In this document: positions 45,023 through 52,151 of the stretch, piece by piece
Position numbering within the stretch: the first letter of the stretch is position 1
How the letters are laid out: each line of letters starts with the position of its first letter
Origin: Xenophilus aerolatus
Lineage (GTDB): Bacteria > Pseudomonadota > Gammaproteobacteria > Burkholderiales > Burkholderiaceae_C
DNA: 64,000 nt
Direction: 5' to 3'
Assembly: GCA_029968055.1 (NCBI GenBank)
Contig: JASCNX010000003.1
Coordinates: 1-64,000, forward strand
Position numbers and translations under genes: made by a program
The notes under the pieces: model-generated
The model's input: only the letters and a program-made list of their open reading frames with translations
Databases searched by the model: none
What the model was told of the DNA's origin: nothing

Positions 45023-45867
45023 CGCGTGTCGCTGTGACTGGCGCAGGCGGTTTCATCGGCCGTCATGTGCTCGATGCGCTGTCTGCGGCCGGTTGCAGCG
45101 ACGTGATCGCCGTCACACGTAGCAGCTGGCAAGGCGAGCTTCCGCCTGGCGTCCGGCACGTGCACATGGACCTGTCCATGCCCTCGCCGGACGCCTGGCA
45201 GATGCTTGGTCGTCCCGACGTGCTGGTTCATCTCGCATGGAGCGGTCTGCCCAACTATGGCTCGCATCATCATTTTGAGTCCGAGCTGCCTGTGCATTAC
45301 CGCTTCATGAAGGGGCTGGTGGAGCAGGGCTTGCCGGCGTTGCTTTGTGCGGGAACCTGTTTCGAATATGGAATGCGCGAGGGCATGCTCGACGAGTCTC
45401 AGCATCCGCAGCCGAACAACTGCTATGCGTTCGCCAAGGATGCGCTCAGACGTCAACTCGGCTTCCTGCGCGAGCAATATGCCTTCGCGCTGACATGGGC
45501 TCGCCTGTTCTACACGTACGGGCCAGGTCAGCCCGCCTCGTCGCTCTACGGACAATTTCAAACCGCCGTGAAGCGCGGGGAGCGGGAGTTTCCGATGTCT
45601 GGGGGTGAACAGTTGCGCGACTACCTGCCAGTGCAGGAGGTGGCGCGGCTGATCGGTATGCTTGCGCTCAGCAAAGCGGATGCCGGCATCGTGAACGTCT
45701 GCGCGGGCGGGCCCACTTCGGTGCGCAGGTTGGTCGAAGGCTGGGCGCATGAGCAGAACTGGCCCGGTGCGCTGGCATTGGGGCGCTTTCCATATCCGAG
45801 GCACGAGCCCATGGCATTCTGGGGCAGCAATGCCAAGCTGCGCCGTGTGCTGGAGTCTGCAGCATGA
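45016..45867 (+). CDS. NAD-dependent epimerase/reductase (extended SDR)
   Basis: A 283-residue short extended SDR. Cofactor motif TGAGGFIGRHVL at the N-terminus; catalytic Tyr/Lys in CYAFAKDALR; WARLFYTYGPGQ downstream. It likely reduces the 4-keto group, or epimerises, after C-methylation. It overlaps the preceding stop by seven bases and the next gene by four (ATGA), so the whole set is tightly coupled. Confidence 0.85.
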   Translation: MVTRVAVTGAGGFIGRHVLDALSAAGCSDVIAVTRSSWQGELPPGVRHVHMDLSMPSPDAWQMLGRPDVLVHLAWSGLPNYGSHHHFESELPVHYRFMKGLVEQGLPALLCAGTCFEYGMREGMLDESQHPQPNNCYAFAKDALRRQLGFLREQYAFALTWARLFYTYGPGQPASSLYGQFQTAVKRGEREFPMSGGEQLRDYLPVQEVARLIGMLALSKADAGIVNVCAGGPTSVRRLVEGWAHEQNWPGALALGRFPYPRHEPMAFWGSNAKLRRVLESAA

Positions 45868-46934
45868 GCGCCGGCTCACTCTTGCGCATTGCGGGCCTAC
45901 CGGTGTTGCAGAACAAGGTGTACGCATCAGCCGACATCGCCCGCGCGTGCACGCGCGGAGATATCGATCTGGTGCAGGACGACGCCACCGGCGTGGTGTG
46001 CAATCGAGCCTTCGATCCGGACCGGATCCGTTACGACACGGACTATCAGAACGAGCAAGGATGTTCTGACGTCTTTCAGGAGCATCTGCACCTCGTCCTG
46101 CAAATCTTGGGGAGCCGCTTCGCAACGCAACCGGTCATCGAAGTGGGCTGCGGCAAGGGCAAGTTTCTCGGTCTGCTGCGAGATGCCGGCTTCGATGCGA
46201 TGGGAGTCGACCCGGCTTACGAAGGCACCAGCCCCTATGTCGTCAAAGCGCCTTTCTCCGAGTCACTGGGCTTGCCCAGAGCCGGGGTGATCGTGTTGCG
46301 GCATGTGCTCGAACACGTGGAGCAACCGCTGGAGTTCTTGCGTGCCATCGCACGTGCGAACGGCGGCGGGATGATCTACATCGAGGTTCCGTGCTTCGAG
46401 TGGATCCTGCAGCGTCGGGCCTGGTTCGACATCTTCTACGAGCACGTCAACTATTTCCGACCCGCAGACTTTGCTCGCATGTTCGGTCGGATCGACGCCT
46501 CAGGGCATCTGTTCGGCGGGCAGTACCAGTATGTGATCGCCGATCTGTCCACGCTTCGGGACCCCGGGCCTGGCCGAGACCCGGTCGAGATGGGGCCCCG
46601 GTTCATGGCCGGCCTGGACCGCTGCGCCGAACTCGCTCGCAGCGTGAGCGGTGCCAAAGCCTTGTGGGGCGCTTCGTCCAAGGGCGTGATCTTCGCTCAC
46701 CACCTGGAGCAAGTGGGCGTCGAACTGGATCTGGCGGTGGACATCAACCCGGTGAAACAGGACCGATTCATGGCCGGTACCGGCATGCCTATCGTCTCGC
46801 CTGCCTCTGCGCTCAAGCAATTGCCGGAAGGTGCAATGGTGTTTGTGATGAACTCGAACTATCTGGGTGAGATTGCCGCCCAGTCCGGCGGTCGATTCCG
46901 CCTCGAACAAGTGGATCAAGAAAATGAAGTTTGA
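45864..46934 (+). CDS. SAM-dependent methyltransferase, C-methyltransferase-like
   Basis: A 356-residue methyltransferase. The SAM motif VIEVGCGKGKFLGLL is at about 91-105 and a C-terminal domain (KALWGASSKGVIFAHHLEQV) resembles the C-terminal domain of sugar C-methyltransferases. Compared with the protein at 43796 it lacks the N-terminal zinc cysteines, and the catalytic motif reads IFYEHVNYF (190-198): Glu and His remain but Phe replaces the Tyr. It may methylate another position or another sugar. Overlaps the CmcI-type gene by 11 bases. Confidence 0.8.
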   Translation: MSAGSLLRIAGLPVLQNKVYASADIARACTRGDIDLVQDDATGVVCNRAFDPDRIRYDTDYQNEQGCSDVFQEHLHLVLQILGSRFATQPVIEVGCGKGKFLGLLRDAGFDAMGVDPAYEGTSPYVVKAPFSESLGLPRAGVIVLRHVLEHVEQPLEFLRAIARANGGGMIYIEVPCFEWILQRRAWFDIFYEHVNYFRPADFARMFGRIDASGHLFGGQYQYVIADLSTLRDPGPGRDPVEMGPRFMAGLDRCAELARSVSGAKALWGASSKGVIFAHHLEQVGVELDLAVDINPVKQDRFMAGTGMPIVSPASALKQLPEGAMVFVMNSNYLGEIAAQSGGRFRLEQVDQENEV

Positions 46935-47661
46935 CGACGAAGTGGCCCAGCGGGTGGCAACCAATGGCCAGAATCCCCAACTGCGCGACGTGGCAGCCCA
47001 GATGATGACCGCGACCATCCCCGCCGGTTATTCCTACAACTTCAGCTGGATGGGGCGACCCATCATCCAGTACCCGCAGGACATTGTGGCCATGCAGGAA
47101 CTGATCTGGAGGGTTCAGCCTGACCTGATCATCGAGACCGGCATTGCCCATGGCGGCTCGCTGATCTTTTCGGCAGCAATGCTTGAGCTCAACGCGGCCT
47201 GCGGTGGTCCCGCAGATGCCCGGGTGGTGGGCGTGGACATCGATATTCGCGCGCACAACCGTGCGGCCATCAAAGCCCATCCGATGTCGCGTCGCATCAC
47301 CATGATCGAAGGCTCGAGTGTTGCGCCTGAGATTGTCGACCAGGTGCGAAGCATGGCCGCTAACGCGCAGTCCGTCCTGGTCTGTCTCGACAGCAATCAC
47401 ACCCATGACCACGTGCTCGCGGAGCTTCAGGCCTATGCGCCCATGGTGAGCGTGGGCAGCTACTGCGTTGTGTTCGATACGATCGTCGAGGACCTGCCCA
47501 AGCACTTCTATCCGGATCGACCATGGGGGCCGGGTGACAATCCAAAAACGGCGGTTCGCGAATTTCTGATTGCGCATCCCCAGTTCGAGATCGATCGCGC
47601 TGTGGATGGGAAGCTTCTCATAAGCGTGGCTCCGGAGGGCTATCTTCGGAGGGTGCGGTGA
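46924..47661 (+). CDS. CmcI-family (cephalosporin hydroxylase-like) protein
   Basis: A 245-residue member of the family named after CmcI. Motifs: IIETGIAHGGSLIFSA (SAM-site-like), VVGVDIDIRAHNR, and CLDSNHTHDHV, with probable metal-binding Asp and His. Family members in polysaccharide clusters are thought to act as O-methyltransferases (compare mycobacterial rhamnosyl O-methyltransferase), so sugar O-methylation is more likely than hydroxylation. Start at 46924 inside the preceding gene. Confidence 0.8.
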   Translation: MKFDDEVAQRVATNGQNPQLRDVAAQMMTATIPAGYSYNFSWMGRPIIQYPQDIVAMQELIWRVQPDLIIETGIAHGGSLIFSAAMLELNAACGGPADARVVGVDIDIRAHNRAAIKAHPMSRRITMIEGSSVAPEIVDQVRSMAANAQSVLVCLDSNHTHDHVLAELQAYAPMVSVGSYCVVFDTIVEDLPKHFYPDRPWGPGDNPKTAVREFLIAHPQFEIDRAVDGKLLISVAPEGYLRRVR

Positions 47662-47692
47662 CAGTCGACTGTTTGACTTGGAGGGCCTGCAA

Positions 47693-48241
47693 ATGAAGAT
47701 TACGCCGACAGCCATCGACGGCGTGGTGATCATCGAGCCGAAGGTCTTCGGGGATGCGCGGGGCTTCTTCTTCGAAAGTTTCAACCAGCGCAGCTTCGAG
47801 GAAGGCGTGGGCGGCCGTTTCGAATTTGTCCAGGACAACCACTCGCGCTCGTCCAAGGGCGTCCTTCGGGGAATTCACTATCAGGTCCGCCAGCCGCAAG
47901 GCAAGCTGGTGCGTGTGGTGCGAGGCAGCGTGTTCGACGTGGCGGTGGATCTGCGTCGATCGTCACCGACCTTCGGCCGCTGGGTGGGCCTCGAGCTCAG
48001 CGAAGAGAATCAGCGGCAGCTGTGGATACCGGCTGGCTTCGGTCACGCCTTCCTGGTGCTGAGCGACAGCGCCGACTTTCTCTACAAGACCACCGACTAT
48101 TACGCACCGGCACATGAACGCTGCATCGCCTGGGACGACCCCGCCATCGGCATCGACTGGCCAGCGCTGGATGTGCCGGTCCAGCTGTCCGCCAAGGACA
48201 AGGCTGGCTTGCCACTCGAAAATGCCGAGGTATTCGAGTGA
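47693..48241 (+). CDS. rfbC: dTDP-4-dehydrorhamnose 3,5-epimerase
   Basis: A 182-residue canonical RmlC. Catalytic His62 in LRGIHYQ, Lys71 in QGKLVRV, Tyr131 in DFLYKTTDYY and Asp in RCIAWDDP are all present. It completes the RfbABCD route to dTDP-L-rhamnose although it is separated from rfbBDA by six genes; alternatively it serves the neighbouring CDP-sugar route. ATG at 47693 has GGAGG eight bases upstream. Its stop overlaps the rfbG start. Confidence 0.92.
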   Translation: MKITPTAIDGVVIIEPKVFGDARGFFFESFNQRSFEEGVGGRFEFVQDNHSRSSKGVLRGIHYQVRQPQGKLVRVVRGSVFDVAVDLRRSSPTFGRWVGLELSEENQRQLWIPAGFGHAFLVLSDSADFLYKTTDYYAPAHERCIAWDDPAIGIDWPALDVPVQLSAKDKAGLPLENAEVFE

Positions 48242-49329
48242 TGCATGAGCTGTCATTCGAAGCCGCGCTGAAGGGACGCCGGGTGTTCGTCACCGGACAC
48301 ACCGGCTTCACCGGTTCCTGGGCCTGCCTCTGGCTCAAGGCGCTGGGTGCCGAGGTCGAGGGCTATTCGTTGGCGCCCGACACGACGCCAGCGCTTTTCA
48401 ACGCGACCAGGCTCGACAGAGAGGTGAGAGGAACCCTGGCCGACATCCGCGATTTCCCAACCTTGCTCGGGGCCATGCGTGCCTTCAACCCCGATCTGGT
48501 CCTGCATCTGGCGGCGCAGCCGCTGGTACGCCGCTCCTACCGGGAACCGCTCTTGACCTTCGAAGTCAACGCGCAGGGGACGGCGCATGTCCTCGAAGCA
48601 GCTCGGCAGTGCGCCCAGGTGCGCGGCGTGGTCTGTGTCACTACCGATAAGGTCTACGCGAATCGCGAGTGGGATTGGCCCTACCGCGAGAACGATCCTT
48701 TGGGAGGAAAGGACCCTTACAGCGCGTCGAAATCCGCTGCTGAAATGGTGATCCAGAGCTACGCGGCATCCTATCCGTTCGAGCAAGGCAAAGGTCCCGC
48801 CATCGCCATTGCACGCGGAGGCAACATCATCGGCGGCGGGGACTGGTCGGAGGATCGTTTGGTGCCTGACTTCGTCCGGGCACTGATCAATGGCAGCTCG
48901 CTGAGTTTGCGTTACCCGCGTGCGACGCGGCCCTGGCAGCATGTGCTGGCTTTGGTGCAGGGCTATTTCATGCTGCTGGCCGGGTTGAACGGGCCTGAAC
49001 CGGGCCGATTCGCACGGGCCTGGAACCTGGGTCCGCAGGACCCGCGGCAGTATTCGGTGCGCGACGTTCTCGACCTCATGGCGGCCGAGTGGCGGCAACC
49101 AGCCATCCAGTATGAAAGCGAAGCCTTGCCGGAGGCGCAGGCCTTGGCCCTGGACAGCTCCATCGCGCGCAACCTGCTGTTGTGGCAGCCGCCCTGGGAC
49201 ACACGGCACGTGGTCCGCGAAACAGCGGCCTGGTATCGAGACTTCCACAGTGGCGGCGACGCGCGCGCGCTGTGTCTTGCCCAGATCGCCGCTTGGCGCG
49301 ATGGGCTTCTGGCTCAATGCTCCAACTGA
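48241..49329 (+). CDS. rfbG: CDP-glucose 4,6-dehydratase
   Basis: A 362-residue extended SDR. RVFVTGHTGFTGSWACLWL is the NAD motif form specific to RfbG/DdhB; CVTTDKVYANREWDWPYREN carries the catalytic Thr-Asp-Lys; YSASKSAAE has Tyr/Lys; and GGNIIGGGDWSEDRLVPD is a family hallmark. It makes CDP-4-keto-6-deoxyglucose. Start ATG at 48241 shares a base with the rfbC stop; an adjacent GTG is possible. Overlaps the next gene by 13 bases. Confidence 0.94.
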   Translation: MHELSFEAALKGRRVFVTGHTGFTGSWACLWLKALGAEVEGYSLAPDTTPALFNATRLDREVRGTLADIRDFPTLLGAMRAFNPDLVLHLAAQPLVRRSYREPLLTFEVNAQGTAHVLEAARQCAQVRGVVCVTTDKVYANREWDWPYRENDPLGGKDPYSASKSAAEMVIQSYAASYPFEQGKGPAIAIARGGNIIGGGDWSEDRLVPDFVRALINGSSLSLRYPRATRPWQHVLALVQGYFMLLAGLNGPEPGRFARAWNLGPQDPRQYSVRDVLDLMAAEWRQPAIQYESEALPEAQALALDSSIARNLLLWQPPWDTRHVVRETAAWYRDFHSGGDARALCLAQIAAWRDGLLAQCSN

Positions 49330-50138
49330 TCGGCGGTCGCGGCCGCCTGGGGCAGGCGCTTCTTCGCCATTCGGGCCACCAAATGGTGCGTCTGCTCCCG
49401 CGCGAGGTTTACGAACATTGGTGGCAGGACGGTTCGGCTGAACGGGCGGCGCACTACTTTTCAGCGAATGCGGCGCCCGGCGACACGGTGTGCGTGCTGG
49501 CGGGGGTGCTCGACCCGAAGCAGCCGGAAGACGTTCACGACCGGGTCAATTTCGCACTGCCTTGTCACGCGGCCCAGGGAGCGATCGATGCCGGTCTGCG
49601 GGTGGTCACCTTCGGCTCGGTCATGGAACGCTTCATGTCTCACCCGAACCGCTATGTGGCCACCAAAGCCAGGCTGTCCGAGTGGATCGGTCGCCTCGCC
49701 GAGACGGGAGCACCAGCATTACATCTGCAGATCCACACCTTGTACGGCGGTGGACCGCCGTCGCCTTTCATGTTTCTCGGGCAGATGTACGAAGCGTTGA
49801 AGGAGCAGCGTCCCTTCGCGATGAGCTCCGGCCGTCAGATCCGCGAATACCATCATGTCGATGACGACGCGGTGGCAATCAACCTCATGCTCGATGCGGG
49901 CGTGTCGGGCCTCGCGCACATCAGTCACGGCGAGGCACTCACGCTCCGGGAACTCGCCCTGGGCGTCATGACGGCGATCGGGAAGGAGTCGCAGTTGCTG
50001 CTGGGCGAATTGCCTGATCCGGCGAGCGACAATTTTGCCGGCGTGCTGGAGCGCTCTGCGCTGTTGGACTCACTGGAATTCAGAAAGACCGTGCCCGCGG
50101 TAGCCGCAGAAATGCAGACCGCACTGGCGAGCGGATGA
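49317..50138 (+). CDS. NAD-dependent sugar reductase/epimerase
   Basis: A 273-residue SDR-like protein. N-terminal IGGRGRLGQALL is a cofactor motif, FGSVMERF holds the likely catalytic Ser, and YVATKARLSEW is the YxxxK motif. It lies between rfbG and rfbF and so very likely acts on the CDP-sugar, for example as C4 reductase. It is distinct from the SDR at 45016; the pair may act at different positions or on different intermediates. Confidence 0.8.
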   Translation: MLQLIGGRGRLGQALLRHSGHQMVRLLPREVYEHWWQDGSAERAAHYFSANAAPGDTVCVLAGVLDPKQPEDVHDRVNFALPCHAAQGAIDAGLRVVTFGSVMERFMSHPNRYVATKARLSEWIGRLAETGAPALHLQIHTLYGGGPPSPFMFLGQMYEALKEQRPFAMSSGRQIREYHHVDDDAVAINLMLDAGVSGLAHISHGEALTLRELALGVMTAIGKESQLLLGELPDPASDNFAGVLERSALLDSLEFRKTVPAVAAEMQTALASG

Positions 50139-50198
50139 GGCGCACAGCGGGTGGAAGATTGTTGGCGCGACACATGCGCTTGAGAAGAAGGAACGAAG

Positions 50199-50972
50199 AT
50201 GAAGGCAGTGATATTGGCAGGCGGGTTGGGGACCAGAATCGCGGAAGAGTCCGATTCGAAACCCAAGCCCATGGTGGACGTTGGCGGGCGGCCGCTGCTT
50301 TGGCACATCATGAAGATGTATGCCCAGCACGGCGTCAACGAATTTGTGATCTGCCTGGGCTACAAGGGCTACGTCATCAAGGAGTTCTTTTTCAACTACC
50401 ACCGGCACATGTCGGACATGCGCATCGATCTGCAGACCGGTGATGTCCAGATGCTCGGCACCAGTCACACCGAGGACTGGAAGGTCACGCTGGTCGATAC
50501 CGGGGCCGAGACCATGACAGGCGGCCGACTCAAGCGGGCGGCGCGCTACCTGGATGACGAGACCTTTTGCTTGACCTATGGCGATGGGCTTGCGGACCTC
50601 GACATCGGTGCAGAAATCCGGTTCCACCGCGCGCATGGCAAGCTCGCCACCGTGCTGGCGGTACAGCCCCCTGGGCGATTCGGCGTGCTGAACATCGACG
50701 CAGCAGCGCGGGTGACATCGTTCGAGGAAAAGCCGAGCGACGAAATCGGTTGGATCAACGGTGGGTTTTTCGTGTTGGAACCGGGCGCGGTCGACTATGT
50801 GGAGGACGACGCGACATCCTGGGAGCGGGCACCCCTGGTCAATCTGGCGCGCGACGGTCAGTTGGCCGCCTACCATCACCACGGATTCTGGAGGCCGTGC
50901 GACACGCTTCGCGACAAGCGTGAGCTCGAGGCGCTATGGAGCAGTGGAAGCGCGCCGTGGCAGACGTGGTGA
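50199..50972 (+). CDS. rfbF: Glucose-1-phosphate cytidylyltransferase
   Basis: A 257-residue nucleotidyltransferase. MKAVILAGGLGTRIAEES begins the motif; KPKPMVDVGGRPLLWHIMK, CLTYGDGLADLDI and PPGRFGVLNID are typical of RfbF/DdhA. It makes CDP-glucose, the substrate of RfbG. Last gene of this plus-strand operon, followed by a hairpin. A gap of 60 bases separates it from the preceding gene. Confidence 0.95.
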   Translation: MKAVILAGGLGTRIAEESDSKPKPMVDVGGRPLLWHIMKMYAQHGVNEFVICLGYKGYVIKEFFFNYHRHMSDMRIDLQTGDVQMLGTSHTEDWKVTLVDTGAETMTGGRLKRAARYLDDETFCLTYGDGLADLDIGAEIRFHRAHGKLATVLAVQPPGRFGVLNIDAAARVTSFEEKPSDEIGWINGGFFVLEPGAVDYVEDDATSWERAPLVNLARDGQLAAYHHHGFWRPCDTLRDKRELEALWSSGSAPWQTW

Positions 50973-50974
50973 GT

Positions 50975-51014
50975 TGACGCCGGAAACGCTGGCTGCTCGA
51001 TGCAGCCGGCGTCA
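50975..51014. terminator. Bidirectional hairpin between convergent sugar operons
   Basis: TGACGCCGG (50975-50983) and CCGGCGTCA (51006-51014) pair perfectly over 9 bp. Inside the loop an alternative 6-bp hairpin forms (GGCTGC 50991-50996 with GCAGCC 51002-51007). It starts 3 bases past the rfbF stop and includes the stop codon of the convergent glycosyltransferase. Confidence 0.5.
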
Positions 51015-52151
51015 CATGAGTGCATCGACCTCGGCCTGAAAGGAGCGGATCAGGCCCCAGCGCTCGTAGAACTCATGAAACGCGCCACTGGCAGCGTCGC
51101 TGGCGGTCTGCCGAATCGCGGCGGCCAGATGGTCGCCGAATGGCTCCCAGCGAAACAGACCCGCTTGCGTGGTCCCGCGTTCTATGAGCGACTTGCGTAC
51201 GTCGGAATCGCGGACCCGGTTTAAAGCGTCAATCAGCTCCCCCGTCGAATGCCCGGTGATGTGGATGGCAGCGTCGCCAGCAACTTCGGCCAGCGAGCCA
51301 TGGGAGGTGCTGATCAGTGGACATTGGCAGCTCATGGCCTCGACCGCGGGAAGTCCGAAACCTTCGTAGAGTGACGGGTACACCAGCGCTTCCGCGCCCG
51401 CGTATGCCAACGCGAGCTCGCGGTCTTCAAGTTCGGCGCGGACGACCCTCGGACCTCCGGCACCGAATGATGGAAGATCCTTTTCTCCCCCTACGCACAG
51501 AATATCGAAGTCTGTGCTGGACATCTTCTCGACGGCGTCGAATAGCAATTTCCCATTTTTGTAGGGCTGCATTCGGGTACCGACGAGGATGAAATAGGGC
51601 CGATCGAGTTCCAATGACCTTCTGAACGCTGCAACGGCAGCGGGGTCTTGGGGTTTGAATACCGTGGTGTCGATGCCGCAATGGGCGACCGTTGCAAGCG
51701 CCGGGTCAATCTCGGGATAAAACTCCAGAAGGTCGCGCCGCGTATTGTTGGAAATGCACACATGCCTGCGGGCATGCGAGATGGCCACCTCCTTTTCTTG
51801 CCAGTCGCGCGGCGACAGGTCGAATCCCAAGCGCTCTGGGATCATGTCATAGACCAAAAGCACCGACGGCGTATGCAGTGGCGTGGTGTAGTACGTGGAG
51901 GCAAACACCTTCGCGCCGTAGTGACGGCACACCTCCTCGAGCAGCTTGGAGTCGTCAGCGGTGTATTTGGACTTGTACGCAGGGAATGGTACTACTTCAG
52001 CGCCAGAAAAGTTTCCCGTCTTGCCCCCCCGGTCCAGAAACACCACTGGCATTTCCAGTCTCTCGATCAGCAAGGGCAAGATGGTGCGCCATAGACGGGT
52101 GATGCCTGTTTGCGCCAGCTGAAAAAAGACGCCATCTACTACGAGTGTCAT
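51012..52151 (-). CDS. Glycosyltransferase family 4
   Basis: A 379-residue GT-B enzyme. Nucleotide-sugar site region: LVYPSLYEGFGLPAVEAM with the E-x7-E pattern, then GSLAEVAGDAA. YFILVGTRMQPYKNGKLLFD starts the C-terminal Rossmann domain. Mannosyl or rhamnosyl transfer is typical of this type; the donor is unknown. It directly follows the stop of the DUF4214-containing glycosyltransferase, so both are one unit. Moderately reduced GC. Confidence 0.87.
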   Translation of the reverse strand: MTLVVDGVFFQLAQTGITRLWRTILPLLIERLEMPVVFLDRGGKTGNFSGAEVVPFPAYKSKYTADDSKLLEEVCRHYGAKVFASTYYTTPLHTPSVLLVYDMIPERLGFDLSPRDWQEKEVAISHARRHVCISNNTRRDLLEFYPEIDPALATVAHCGIDTTVFKPQDPAAVAAFRRSLELDRPYFILVGTRMQPYKNGKLLFDAVEKMSSTDFDILCVGGEKDLPSFGAGGPRVVRAELEDRELALAYAGAEALVYPSLYEGFGLPAVEAMSCQCPLISTSHGSLAEVAGDAAIHITGHSTGELIDALNRVRDSDVRKSLIERGTTQAGLFRWEPFGDHLAAAIRQTASDAASGAFHEFYERWGLIRSFQAEVDALM

